NCBI GenBank assembly: GCA_943361925.1
Contig: CALRIT020000010.1
Coordinates: 79,054-143,053 of the forward strand
DNA: 64,000 nucleotides
Reading direction: 5' to 3'
From: CAISCU01 sp943361925
GTDB lineage: Bacteria > Bacteroidota > Bacteroidia > UKL13-3
Part shown: piece by piece, positions 23,717 through 33,340 of the stretch
Layout of the letters: every line of letters begins with the position of its first letter
How positions within the stretch are numbered: position 1 is the stretch's first letter
Program-made: the position numbers and the translations under genes
Notes under the pieces: model-generated
The model's input: only the letters and a program-made list of their open reading frames with translations
Databases searched by the model: none
What the model was told of the DNA's origin: nothing

Positions 23717-26491
23717 TTAAGGTTTCCCTAAGTCGAAAAGTAGCGATACATAAGCCAATCTTCCAACTCTGGGACCGCCAAAAACCTGAATAACTTTATT
23801 ATTTAACAAATTACTGGCTCCCATTTTAATGGTTAATTTCTCTGACAAAAAAGCTTTATTTATTTGAGCATCAACCATTCCATATTCAGGTACAAATCCG
23901 GTAAATTGAGGTGAACCTTCAAAACTAAATCCTTCCTGCCATTTGTAATTGATACTATAGCCCCAATTCGAAATTTCTAGTTTACCAATTTTAGTATCAA
24001 TATCTCTACCATTAATTCCTAGGTTATATTTATGCTCAGGTGTGTTAAAAGCAGGGATTAATGGGTCATTCGAACCTCTTTTGTCCAATCTGTTCCAAGA
24101 ATAATTACATGCAAAGCCTAAATATTTTTGAAAAAAGTAATTGATGCCTATAGTTAAACCCTGTGTTGTTACCACATCTTGTGCATTTGCAGAAACACGA
24201 TAAACCTTCACCGAATTTACAAAAGGAGATAATTCTGGCCAATCAATCTTTGCTCCAATTTGGTATCCAATAAAATCATAATACCAGCTGAAATAATAAC
24301 TCGCATCAACAAAAATCTTTTCCGTAATATTTCCTCTGTAACCAACTTCTAAAGTTCTAACTCTTTCAGGTTTGATAGCAGCTACATTAAAATAACTCAA
24401 TCTTGAACGTCCATTATTAAAAGCATCAATAACTGAACTAACTGTTACCAAACTGTCAAATCCACCCAGATTTCCTAAAAGTGTAGCTCTTCCTACATTT
24501 AAATTGATGTATTGATCGGTAAGTGTTGGATTACGAATGGCTGCTGATGCAGAAAATCTCAGAACATGCTTTTTTATCGTATAAACTGCGGTAGCGGCAG
24601 GAGAAAATAATAAATTAAAGTTTTGATTTTTATCTGAACGAGCTGTTACACTTAGTTTTAACTTGTCATCCATTAATTTTCTTTCTATTCCAATATAAAC
24701 ACCACCTTCTCTATTGTAAATTCTTTGGTTTTCAATTGTATCCAAGAAAATTGTTCCTCTTGAATTAGGTGTATATAATCTGAAACTTGCTCCGGTTCTT
24801 ACATCACAACCTGCCAAAATAAACTGATATTCTGCCATTGCATGATACAAAGCTGATCTATCAAAAAATCTGGAACCACCTTCTCTGTTTGTTCTGCTAA
24901 TAATACTATTGTAGGCAGAATCAAATCTTGCGGTTCCGGGTTCGAAACGTGCAATTCCACCTCTTTGGTTGCTGTAAGATGTATCGGAAATTGATCCATT
25001 TAGCCAATGGTAATAAGTTAATGAATCATAAAACTTTTCATACAAATAATTATTTGCATAATCTTCATAACGAACTCCCGGTGGTTGCGTGCCAATTGCC
25101 GGGCGGATTGTTTGAATGCGATTGAAAATGTATTTGTTCCAGTTTTCTGCATAATCAATTGCCCAATTGTTGTCTGATTTAGCTGAATTCTGCAATATTA
25201 ATGCAGTTGAATAAGCATCAAAACTTTTACCGGCATCTTCGTTTGTTGCATAAACCCTCACAAAGAATTTATTTTCTTTTCTAAACTCCAATCTGTTTTG
25301 GAAGAAATAAATATCCTTTAAACTAAAGCGATTATCACCCTGATAAACAGTTGTTCCATTACCAATACTCGATGAAATAATGAATTCTTTGTCTTTGTTT
25401 ACCTTAAAATGAACCGCTCCATTTAATTTCAAATTTTTCGAGTTATAGTCTACCAACTGGTCTTCCTGGTAACCTTTTCTCATTGCGTATCCATAACCTA
25501 AATAAGACAATCCACTTTGTCTGAAACGTGAAGTCGAATACTCATCACCATAAATATTTACGGCGTCATAACCACCCGGATTCTTTTCATTAACAGGAGA
25601 TTGAATTGTTGCTTCGTAATTGGTTGCTTCCCAATCGCGTGCACTCATGGTGAATACATTTAATTTATAAGCTATAAAATCTTCACCCTTTTTATTCTTA
25701 AAAACTTCAGCATAACGAATAGCAGTTTCAACCAATTTTCTTTCACCAAAGCGCATTTGCATGCTCAATCCGGGAAATTGAAAAGGACTTTTACTTTGCA
25801 TATTTATTACACCATTAAAGGCATTCGGACCATAATAAGCACCGCTGGCTCCAACAATTAAATCAACCTTTTGAACATCTAATTCAGATGCACCTAAGAA
25901 ATTTCCTAAAGAAAAGTTCAATCCCGGACTTTGGTTATCAACCCCATCAATTAACTGTAATGAACGAACAGGAGAAGTACTGTTAAAACCACGTGTATTA
26001 ATAATCTTAAAACCAATACTGGCACTTGTCATATCAACACCTTTTAATAAAGCCAAGCCTTCATAAAAATTAGCTGCAGGTGTTTCTTTGATAGCAATTG
26101 CATCCATTGTTTCAACTGTAAGAGGAGCTTGTTTTTGCTTTTCGGTAATTCTTGAATCACGAATTACAACATCCCTAAGTTCTTTAGTATTTTCTCTTAA
26201 CTTGATTGTAATTGGCTTTTCAACTGAACCAACAACTATTTCATCAGCTTTATATCCAATATATGAAACTATAAGGGTTACAGGCAAAGTTTGACTGGCC
26301 TTAATAAGAAAAGCACCTTCATAATCGGTACCTACACCAGTTTTTGTGCCTTTTATAGAAACGGTTGCACCAATTAAGGGTTCACTGGTTTTATAATCCT
26401 TTACAAAACCTCTGATAGTTGTAGTTTGCCCAAAAGATAAAAAGGGCATAAACAAACATATTATTAAAAATTGAAGTAGATGTTTTTTCAA
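23717..26491 (-). CDS. TonB-dependent receptor with carboxypeptidase-D-like domain
   Basis: A 924-residue outer-membrane transporter. In order: signal peptide (FLIICLFMPFLSFGQ), a carboxypeptidase-D regulatory-like domain (TIRGFVKDYKTSEPLIGATV, about residues 24-110), the plug (LKGVDMTSASIGFKIINTRG; YYGPNAFNGVINMQ), then a 22-strand-type barrel ending in VSLLFDLGKP. It belongs to the CirA/SusC-like group, but no SusD gene is adjacent, so the ligand could be a siderophore, vitamin, peptide or oligosaccharide. The next gene on this strand encodes the sorting-domain hydrolase-like protein, 99 bp away. Confidence 0.9.
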   Translation of the reverse strand: MKKHLLQFLIICLFMPFLSFGQTTTIRGFVKDYKTSEPLIGATVSIKGTKTGVGTDYEGAFLIKASQTLPVTLIVSYIGYKADEIVVGSVEKPITIKLRENTKELRDVVIRDSRITEKQKQAPLTVETMDAIAIKETPAANFYEGLALLKGVDMTSASIGFKIINTRGFNSTSPVRSLQLIDGVDNQSPGLNFSLGNFLGASELDVQKVDLIVGASGAYYGPNAFNGVINMQSKSPFQFPGLSMQMRFGERKLVETAIRYAEVFKNKKGEDFIAYKLNVFTMSARDWEATNYEATIQSPVNEKNPGGYDAVNIYGDEYSTSRFRQSGLSYLGYGYAMRKGYQEDQLVDYNSKNLKLNGAVHFKVNKDKEFIISSSIGNGTTVYQGDNRFSLKDIYFFQNRLEFRKENKFFVRVYATNEDAGKSFDAYSTALILQNSAKSDNNWAIDYAENWNKYIFNRIQTIRPAIGTQPPGVRYEDYANNYLYEKFYDSLTYYHWLNGSISDTSYSNQRGGIARFEPGTARFDSAYNSIISRTNREGGSRFFDRSALYHAMAEYQFILAGCDVRTGASFRLYTPNSRGTIFLDTIENQRIYNREGGVYIGIERKLMDDKLKLSVTARSDKNQNFNLLFSPAATAVYTIKKHVLRFSASAAIRNPTLTDQYINLNVGRATLLGNLGGFDSLVTVSSVIDAFNNGRSRLSYFNVAAIKPERVRTLEVGYRGNITEKIFVDASYYFSWYYDFIGYQIGAKIDWPELSPFVNSVKVYRVSANAQDVVTTQGLTIGINYFFQKYLGFACNYSWNRLDKRGSNDPLIPAFNTPEHKYNLGINGRDIDTKIGKLEISNWGYSINYKWQEGFSFEGSPQFTGFVPEYGMVDAQINKAFLSEKLTIKMGASNLLNNKVIQVFGGPRVGRLAYVSLLFDLGKP

Positions 26492-26633
26492 AAGAGTCTA
26501 AATTTTAACCAATAATAAGCATTTGGAATAAAATGCAATACAATTTGCGAAAAGTGCAAAGTAAAATTTGTAAAAAATATGCTTCTCAGGCACTTTTTAT
26601 CAATTTTTCTTTAAATAAATGGAAGAATGAGAA

Positions 26634-27401
26634 TTAAATCCCAAAAACCTTTTTTGCGTTGCTTGTAGTAATTTCTGCAACCTGATTTAATCCAACTGCT
26701 TTAATTTCCGCTAATTTTCTTGCAATTTCAAGCAAATAAAAACTCTCATTTCTTTTCCCTCTAAAAGGAACCGGAGCTAAATATGGAGCATCAGTTTCAA
26801 GCACAATATGCTCCAGAGAAATTTCAGCAATTGCATCTGATAATCCACTATTTTTATAAGTAAGAACGCCACCTATTCCCAATAAAAAACCCAAATCTAC
26901 AATCTGTTTAGCTTGATTTGCATCACCACTAAAACAATGAAAAATCCCTCTTAATTTAGGATGTGCCATTTCTCCTAAAATTTTTATCACATCTTCATTG
27001 CTGTTTCTAGAGTGAATGACAATTGGTAAATCAAGATTAATAGCCCACTGAATCTGTTTCTTAAAAGCTGAAATCTGCTGTTCTTTAAAATCAGTACTCC
27101 AGTAATAATCAAGTCCGATTTCACCAACTGCCCAAAATTTTCTTTTTTTAAACCACTTCTGAATCTGAAATAAATGAGCTTCAACATGTTCATTTACTGA
27201 ACAAGGATGCAAACCCATCATTGGAAAACAATTTTCAGGAAAATCCCATACCAAATCCAACATTGGTTGAATTGAATCGACATCAACATTGGGTAAAAAC
27301 ATTTGGTTTACACCATTTTTAATCGCTTTTTCAACGATAGCTTTCCTATCATCTTTAAATTCTTCTGAATAAAGGTGTGTATGAGTATCTACAAATTGCA
27401 T
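26634..27401 (-). CDS. TatD family metal-dependent deoxyribonuclease
   Basis: A 255-residue TIM-barrel hydrolase. Metal-site motifs are in family order: VDTHTHLY (His6 and His8), VGEIGLDYYW (Glu), VIHSRN (His), FHCFSG (His) and VLETDAPYLAP (Asp). TatD proteins are 3'-5' exonucleases or DNases acting on DNA fragments in the cytoplasm. The length is normal. It lies 38 bp upstream of the glycosyltransferase at 27440-28552 is not implied: that gene precedes it on the same strand, so the three minus-strand genes 29166-26634 may form one unit. Confidence 0.93.
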   Translation of the reverse strand: MQFVDTHTHLYSEEFKDDRKAIVEKAIKNGVNQMFLPNVDVDSIQPMLDLVWDFPENCFPMMGLHPCSVNEHVEAHLFQIQKWFKKRKFWAVGEIGLDYYWSTDFKEQQISAFKKQIQWAINLDLPIVIHSRNSNEDVIKILGEMAHPKLRGIFHCFSGDANQAKQIVDLGFLLGIGGVLTYKNSGLSDAIAEISLEHIVLETDAPYLAPVPFRGKRNESFYLLEIARKLAEIKAVGLNQVAEITTSNAKKVFGI

Positions 27402-27439
27402 CGGGCGAAAATAAGCTTATGAAATCGAATTCTGCATCA

Positions 27440-28552
27440 TTAATACTTTCTATTTTTCCAATCCATTTGAATGGGTAACAAATAGAAAACCGACATTAGC
27501 AATACCATAATTTCCTGGTAAATAGCGAATAATGGCAAATAAATAAGAATACGTTTTTCCTTAAGTAAATAACTCATTCGCCAAATAAAAGCCGATTGAA
27601 TGAAAACTTTTACCAAAAATAACACAACAGCTAATTTCAAATGCAAAAAAGCCAATAGAATAACAGCGGGAAAATAAAATCCCTGTAACATAAAAATGCC
27701 TTTCCAAACAAAAGGTAAATCCTGGGCTCCAATCATCCATCTTTTACGCTGATGCATTAATTTCATAAAAACAGTTTGGGTTTCAGATAAATTCAAACCA
27801 TCAGATTGCAATATAGTTAGGCCTTTATAACCTGCTTTTCTAATATACCTGAACAACTGAAAATCTTCAGTAACTGAAAAAGGAATGTTTTCATAGGAAC
27901 CTGAATCAAAATAAGCTTTTTTTGAAAATGCCATATTGTTACCAACGGCTGTACTTTTCAGACCTAATTGTTCAAAAGCAATGATATTTCCAAAACCCAG
28001 CATCCACTCAACTTGTTGCATTTTTGAGAAAAACGTATTTCCATAAACCATAGTGGCATTGCTTACAATTCCATTTTTTTCATCTTTTAAATGAGGAAGT
28101 GTAACCAAAATCCAATTGGGTTTAACCTGAATATCAGCATCAGTTACAAAAATTAATTCTGCTTTGGCTTCGTGAACCAAATGTGCTAAAACATTGGCTT
28201 TGGCTTTTGCTGAACCCAATTTTTCGTAGATATGAATTAATTTTAGGTTTGGAACCGTAATCATTAATTCTTCTACAATAGAAGCAGTTTTGTCCTCAGA
28301 AGAGTCGTTACCAATTAAAATTTCAAATTTATCTTTTGGATAATTTAAGGCATGTAATGATAAAATACACCTTTTAATTGTGGCTTCTTCATTTCGGGCA
28401 GCCACCAAAATTGAAATAAATGGATATTCAAATCCCGGAATATTTTTTTGGATTGCCGGTGATTTATAAGCCATTAACATTGCTAAAATTAGCAGTTGGA
28501 GGATTATATAAACCCAAAGTATCAAAAGAATAACCAACTCCACTCCTATCAT
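27440..28552 (-). CDS. Family 2 glycosyltransferase, membrane bound
   Basis: A 370-residue processive-type GT2 enzyme: an N-terminal membrane helix (LVILLILWVYIILQLLILAML), the GT-A domain starting FISILVAARNEEATI, the metal-binding DADIQ, an ED acceptor motif (VTEDFQLFRYIR), QRKRWMIG, which fits the QxxRW box, and then two or three membrane helices. This resembles N-acetylglucosaminyl- or hyaluronan-type synthases and PgaC-like enzymes. It overlaps the polysaccharide deacetylase gene by 4 bp, and synthase plus deacetylase is the usual pair for a partly deacetylated surface glycan or modified lipid. The sugar used is not known. Confidence 0.85.
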   Translation of the reverse strand: MIGVELVILLILWVYIILQLLILAMLMAYKSPAIQKNIPGFEYPFISILVAARNEEATIKRCILSLHALNYPKDKFEILIGNDSSEDKTASIVEELMITVPNLKLIHIYEKLGSAKAKANVLAHLVHEAKAELIFVTDADIQVKPNWILVTLPHLKDEKNGIVSNATMVYGNTFFSKMQQVEWMLGFGNIIAFEQLGLKSTAVGNNMAFSKKAYFDSGSYENIPFSVTEDFQLFRYIRKAGYKGLTILQSDGLNLSETQTVFMKLMHQRKRWMIGAQDLPFVWKGIFMLQGFYFPAVILLAFLHLKLAVVLFLVKVFIQSAFIWRMSYLLKEKRILIYLPLFAIYQEIMVLLMSVFYLLPIQMDWKNRKY

Positions 28553-29166
28553 TTTTCTGTAGGGATTACATCAAACCTAAAACCCAGATTACTGTAATAC
28601 TGAAGTAATTCAGGTAGTAAAATTTGTAAATTATGAAATGATTTTTCTGAATCATGAAAAACAAAAATCGAACCCGGACCAGCCTTTTTCATTTGACGAA
28701 GACTTGCTTTGATGTTCAAATTTTTCTCGTAATCACAAGTCAGGTGACTCCACATTACCAATTTATATTGTTCTTTAAGAACCTTAGCTTGTGCAGGTTT
28801 AATACGTCCGTAAGGTGGTCGAAAAAGTGAGGAATCTATAACTTGTGCCGCCTTTTCAGTATTTTGAAAATATTCATCATCTGCAGTAATCCAACCTTTT
28901 AAATGATTAAAGGTGTGATTTCCAACAGAATGACCTTGATTTAAAATCTCTTTGTAAGTATCAGGAAATTTTGAAACATTATCTCCAACACAGAAAAAAG
29001 TAGCCTTAGCATTAAATTTTTTTAATTCATTCAAAACCCAAAGTGTAATTTCGGGGTGAGGTCCATCATCAAAAGTGAAGTATAACACTTTATCATTTGT
29101 ATGAACCTTCCATGTATAGGATGGCGCAAGTAATTGAAGAAAAAGAGGTATTCTATATTTAAACAT
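28549..29166 (-). CDS. Polysaccharide deacetylase (NodB homology)
   Basis: A 205-residue carbohydrate esterase family 4 enzyme. The catalytic TFDDGPHPEIT with the metal-binding Asp pair is near residues 30-40, HSVGNHTFNHL supplies the two metal histidines, RPPYGR is motif 3 and FVFHDSE is the late histidine motif. There is no clear signal peptide, although the N terminus (YRIPLFLQLLAPSY) is hydrophobic. It overlaps the GT2 gene, so a joint role in making a deacetylated glycan is inferred. It is divergent from the TolC gene. Confidence 0.88.
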   Translation of the reverse strand: MFKYRIPLFLQLLAPSYTWKVHTNDKVLYFTFDDGPHPEITLWVLNELKKFNAKATFFCVGDNVSKFPDTYKEILNQGHSVGNHTFNHLKGWITADDEYFQNTEKAAQVIDSSLFRPPYGRIKPAQAKVLKEQYKLVMWSHLTCDYEKNLNIKASLRQMKKAGPGSIFVFHDSEKSFHNLQILLPELLQYYSNLGFRFDVIPTEK

Positions 29167-29174
29167 TATTTTTG
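29167..29174 (+). promoter_or_regulatory. -7 promoter element before the TolC-like gene
   Basis: TATTTTTG matches TAnnTTTG, 29 bp before the ATG at 29204 and just outside the divergent deacetylase start. No good -33 element was found. Confidence 0.45.
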
Positions 29175-29203
29175 TTACCTTACGAAAATTAACCTAGAAA
29201 AGC

Positions 29204-30652
29204 ATGACGCTTCAAATATCAAAAAAAACAATAGGATTCGCCTCACTGTTTCTTTTGCTGATGAATCCAATCTTTGCCCAGACAGAAAAAACCTGGACAT
29301 TGCAAGATTGTGTTGAACAAGCTCTCAAAAGCAATATTACAGTTCAGCAGCAGGAACTTCAAACAAAAAGCATTAAGGCTGATTACAATCAGAGTAAACT
29401 TGCCATGCTTCCAAATTTAAATGGAAGTCTAAGTAACAACTGGCAAACAGGTTTTGCAATTAACCCTGAAACAAACTCAGCACAAAATAACCAATCATTC
29501 AGAACAAATTCTGTTGGATTAAACTCCAGCATGACCTTGTTTAATGGATTTCAAAATTCCAACAATACTCGTTTGCAATTATCTAATTTAAAGGCAAGTG
29601 AAAAGGAATTGGAGAACACAAGAAATACCATCACATTAAATGTATGTAATGCTTACCTAAGTGTTTTACAAAACATAGAGTTAAGAAATTCAGCAATTTC
29701 AAGAGTTAATGCAACGCGCGCTCAGGTTGAGAGACAAAAGAAAATGTTTGAATTAGGAAGCAGCAACAAAAGCAGATACCTTCAATTAAAAGCCCAATTA
29801 GCTCAAGAAGAACTGGCATTTATCAACAGTGATAATATTGTTACTCAATCCTATTTGGAATTGTGGTTGATGATTCAGGTTGACCCTTCTCAAAACAATA
29901 AAATAGCAATTCCTGATACTAAAAATCTAGAAGTTGCTGATGAAACCAGAACTGTTGAACAGATTTATGAAGATTTCAGCAAAAAAAGTCCGGATGTTTT
30001 GGCAACTCAACAAAGAATCAGAAGTGCTGAAATACAAAAATACATGGCATTAGGTGGCCGTTCTCCAAGAATTACTTTGGGAGCTGGACTTAATTCATTT
30101 TACACAACACAAAGTAAAGTGGGTGTTGGAACTCCAAATTTTACTAATAGAACTATTGGTTTTTGGGACAATAATGGAACATTGGTTCAGGTTTATACTC
30201 CTTTTCCTACTTATTCTAGTTACGAAACAAGTTCTTTAAAAACTCAATTCGACCAAAATTTGGGTTCAAATGTTTCATTACAATTGAGTTTACCAATATT
30301 TAATGGTTGGAATGTAAATACAAACATTCAAAAATCTCAAATCAACAATTTGAGTGCTAAACTTAACGACCAACAGGTTAAAAATAACTTATTTAGAAGT
30401 ATTTCTCAATCTTATACAAATTTCAAAGCGAGTAGAAAAAAATACGAAGCAAACCAAAGCAATCTGGAAGCAAACAAAGAAGCTTTTGATTTGGCTGAAA
30501 AACAATTTGAATTAGGTGCGATGAATATGGCTGATTATTTAAACACAAAAAATAGCTTAATCAGAGCAGAAGCAGATTTCACACAAGCCAAATACGAATT
30601 AATCTTTCGTAGAAAAGTATTGGACTTCTATGCTGGGAAAGCATTGTATTAA
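29204..30652 (+). CDS. TolC family outer-membrane efflux protein
   Basis: A 482-residue outer-membrane channel of tripartite efflux or type I secretion systems. It has a signal peptide (GFASLFLLLMNPIFAQ), then WTLQDCVEQALKSNITVQQQ and two structural repeats, each with a long coiled-coil hairpin; FNGFQNSNNT and FNGWNVNTNIQKSQ mark the equivalent barrel-to-helix turns, and FELGAMNMADYLNTKNSL is the typical last hairpin. The adaptor gene follows after 18 bp, so the two form an operon. No inner-membrane pump follows. Confidence 0.92.
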   Translation: MTLQISKKTIGFASLFLLLMNPIFAQTEKTWTLQDCVEQALKSNITVQQQELQTKSIKADYNQSKLAMLPNLNGSLSNNWQTGFAINPETNSAQNNQSFRTNSVGLNSSMTLFNGFQNSNNTRLQLSNLKASEKELENTRNTITLNVCNAYLSVLQNIELRNSAISRVNATRAQVERQKKMFELGSSNKSRYLQLKAQLAQEELAFINSDNIVTQSYLELWLMIQVDPSQNNKIAIPDTKNLEVADETRTVEQIYEDFSKKSPDVLATQQRIRSAEIQKYMALGGRSPRITLGAGLNSFYTTQSKVGVGTPNFTNRTIGFWDNNGTLVQVYTPFPTYSSYETSSLKTQFDQNLGSNVSLQLSLPIFNGWNVNTNIQKSQINNLSAKLNDQQVKNNLFRSISQSYTNFKASRKKYEANQSNLEANKEAFDLAEKQFELGAMNMADYLNTKNSLIRAEADFTQAKYELIFRRKVLDFYAGKALY

Positions 30653-30670
30653 TCATAAATTGCAAAACAA

Positions 30671-32035
30671 ATGGCACAGAAAAAGAACAATAAAATTCTC
30701 ATCTTCTCAGGAATTGGGGTTGCAGTATTATTAATATTGGCAATTGTTGGTAAAAAACAAGGCTGGATTGGAAAACAGGAAGGCACAAAAATTACCACCG
30801 CAATTGTAGAAAAACACACATTAATTGAAACCGTTTCTGCAAATGGAAGGGTTCAACCTGAAAAAGAAGTAAAAATCAGTTCAGATGTTTCAGGCGAAAT
30901 CATGGAATTATATGTTCATGAAGGGGATTCAGTTGTTGCTGGTAAACTATTGGCAAGAATCGACCCTGAATTGTATCAATCATCATTAGATAGAAGTGAA
31001 GCTTCGTTAAATAATACAAAAGCAAGTTTAGCTACTACCAAATCACGTTTGGTGCAAGCACAAGCCCGCCTTACAGAGATTAGTAAAGCTTATGAGCGTA
31101 ATAAAAAAATGCACGAACAGCAACTAATTTCAGATGCTGAATTCGAAACTTCAAAAAGCGCTTTTGACAATGCAAAAGCAGAAGTTGAGGCTGGTAAACA
31201 AGGTATTTTAGGAGCAGAATTTAGTGTTAGAAGTTTTGAAGCAAGTTTAAAAGAAGCTAGAAAAAACTTAAGTAGAACTAATATCTACGCCCCTGTAAGT
31301 GGCATTGTTTCTAAACTTAGTGTAGAAGCAGGTGAACGTGTTGTTGGAACATCTCAAATGGCTGGTACCGAAATGATGAGAATTGCCAATCTTAACGACA
31401 TGGAAGTAAGTGTTGATGTGAACGAAAATGATATCGTGAAAGTTGGATTGTATGATACCACTATGATTGAAGTAGATGCTTACCCTGGAAGAAAATTCAC
31501 AGGTATTGTAACTGAAATCGCTAATAGTGCTACAACAAATGCTGCAACAACCTCAGATCAGGTAACCAATTTTGTAGTAAAAATTAGAATTCTTAGAAGT
31601 AGTTATGAAGATTTAACAAGAAAATTTGGTAAACGTAAATCGGTTTTCAGACCGGGAATGAGTGCCAGTGTTGAAATTCAAACTGAAAAAGTTGTTGATG
31701 TAGTTTCTATTCCATTAGAATCGGTAACTGTTAGAGATATCAGTGCTTTAGATACCGTTAAAGTTGAAAAATCAGACAAAGACAAACCATCAGACATCAA
31801 AAAAGAGAAGAAAAATGAAGAAGTTGAAGTGGTATTCTTAAAAACAGGCGATATTTCTTCAATTAGAAAAGTTAAAACAGGTGTTCAAGATGATAAATAT
31901 ATCCAGGTTTTAGAAGGTGTTTCAGAAGGAGATGAGGTTATTTCAGGACCGTATTCAACCATTTCAAAAACATTAAAACATGGTGAAAAAGTTAGTAAAG
32001 TAAACAAAGAAGAATTATTCGAAAAGAAAGACTAA
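30671..32035 (+). CDS. Membrane-fusion (HlyD/MacA-type) efflux adaptor
   Basis: A 454-residue periplasmic adaptor with one N-terminal membrane anchor (ILIFSGIGVAVLLILAIVG), a lipoyl half-motif (EVKISSDVSGEIMELYVHEG), a long alpha-helical hairpin (about residues 105-205), the second lipoyl half (YAPVSGIVSKLSVEAGERVV), a beta-barrel, and a membrane-proximal domain broken by a Lys/Glu/Asp-rich loop near residues 360-385. This plan matches MacA, which works with the ABC pump MacB and TolC. Here the next genes are glycosyltransferases, so the pump must be encoded elsewhere if the set is complete. Confidence 0.9.
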   Translation: MAQKKNNKILIFSGIGVAVLLILAIVGKKQGWIGKQEGTKITTAIVEKHTLIETVSANGRVQPEKEVKISSDVSGEIMELYVHEGDSVVAGKLLARIDPELYQSSLDRSEASLNNTKASLATTKSRLVQAQARLTEISKAYERNKKMHEQQLISDAEFETSKSAFDNAKAEVEAGKQGILGAEFSVRSFEASLKEARKNLSRTNIYAPVSGIVSKLSVEAGERVVGTSQMAGTEMMRIANLNDMEVSVDVNENDIVKVGLYDTTMIEVDAYPGRKFTGIVTEIANSATTNAATTSDQVTNFVVKIRILRSSYEDLTRKFGKRKSVFRPGMSASVEIQTEKVVDVVSIPLESVTVRDISALDTVKVEKSDKDKPSDIKKEKKNEEVEVVFLKTGDISSIRKVKTGVQDDKYIQVLEGVSEGDEVISGPYSTISKTLKHGEKVSKVNKEELFEKKD

Positions 32036-32041
32036 TTTGAT

Positions 32042-33337
32042 ATGTTGAGCAAATCCTTCAAGACAATCAGCTTTGCTTTTCTTAGTATCATACTCTTTTT
32101 TGCTACCCTGAATTTACACTCCAGAAGTGGAGAATTTAACTACCATAGCGAAATTTTTTCAGACAAAGCAGGATACCAGGTTTACCTTCCTGCTTTGTTT
32201 ATTTATAATTTTAATGCTACTGAATTTCCGGATAGTATAGAATTTAGAACTGGTGAAGGGTTTAATCTGAATAGAGAAAGCAATAAAATCTTCACAAAAT
32301 ATCCTTCAGGAGTTGCAGTTATGCAGGCTCCATTTTTTGTGGCAGCGCATGTTTATTGTAAGATTTTTGAACCTGAAAAAGCTACTGGTTATTCAAGACC
32401 TTACCACTACGCAACTGATATAGCAGCCGTTTTTTATGTACTTATTGGATTGATATTTTTATTTCAATTCCTCTCCTTTTACTATTCTGAAAAAACAGTT
32501 TTCTATTCTCTACTCATCTTTTTATTAGGAACGAATTTATTTTATTACGCCACAAAGGAAACCGGCTTATCACATGCCTATTCATTTTTTCTTTGTAGTG
32601 TTTGGCTTCTTAGTTATAAAAGGCTAATTGCTAATTCTGAATATCAAACCAAATCATTGATGAAATTGGCTTTTATAACGGGCTTGATTTTATTGGTCAG
32701 ACAAATCAATTTATTATTCCTTCCTTTTTTGGTTTTATTGGATGTTCAATTTGCTACAGAAATTGTAGTTCGATTTAAGAAAATTGGCTTGAAAAGATTT
32801 CTCTTAATGGTTTTGATTATAGGATTAGTGATGAGTCCGCAAATCGCCTATAACTTTTACCTCTTTGATTCTCCATTTGCCTACAGTTACGGAAACGAAA
32901 GTTTTATCTATAAATTCAATCCACAGTTTAACAAAGTTCTTTTTTCTTTTGAAAATGGACTTTTTGCCATGAATCCTATTCATGTTTTTACAATAATTGG
33001 AATGTTTTTATTGCTTAAAAATGGAACAAATGCCTGGATTCAAATCCTTCTTTTTGCTTCAATTTCGTATGTTTATGCAGCTTGGTGGAGTCCGCAATTG
33101 GGCTGTGGATTAGGTCATAGAGGTTTTGTAGAATTTTACTCATTGTTTGCCCTGGCTTTTACAGCAATCATTCATAAAATTTTGAGTCTTAAAAACTCTG
33201 CTATCAAAATACCCGTCATTTTAATTATTATTGCCCTAGTAGCTCTTAATCTGAAAATTTCATATACCTATGATGGATGCTGGTATGGCAAAACTATCTG
33301 GGATACAAATGAATTCATCAGGTTAGTAATCAGTTAA
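32042..33337 (+). CDS. Polytopic membrane protein, GT-C glycosyltransferase-like
   Basis: A 431-residue integral membrane protein with roughly ten hydrophobic helices and a large early loop containing YSRPYHYATDIAAVFYV. The size, layout and neighbours suggest a GT-C (family 39-like) lipid-linked sugar transferase, but I do not see a decisive signature, so the assignment is tentative. It starts 6 bp after the efflux adaptor and ends 3 bp before a dolichol-phosphate-mannose-synthase-like gene, which could make its lipid-linked sugar donor. Confidence 0.6.
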   Translation: MLSKSFKTISFAFLSIILFFATLNLHSRSGEFNYHSEIFSDKAGYQVYLPALFIYNFNATEFPDSIEFRTGEGFNLNRESNKIFTKYPSGVAVMQAPFFVAAHVYCKIFEPEKATGYSRPYHYATDIAAVFYVLIGLIFLFQFLSFYYSEKTVFYSLLIFLLGTNLFYYATKETGLSHAYSFFLCSVWLLSYKRLIANSEYQTKSLMKLAFITGLILLVRQINLLFLPFLVLLDVQFATEIVVRFKKIGLKRFLLMVLIIGLVMSPQIAYNFYLFDSPFAYSYGNESFIYKFNPQFNKVLFSFENGLFAMNPIHVFTIIGMFLLLKNGTNAWIQILLFASISYVYAAWWSPQLGCGLGHRGFVEFYSLFALAFTAIIHKILSLKNSAIKIPVILIIIALVALNLKISYTYDGCWYGKTIWDTNEFIRLVIS

Positions 33338-33340
33338 TTC

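Noticed and set aside
32042..33337. Idea that the protein after the efflux adaptor is the missing efflux permease
   Set aside because: It lacks ABC nucleotide-binding motifs, MacB-like layout and RND duplication, and sits beside glycosyltransferases.
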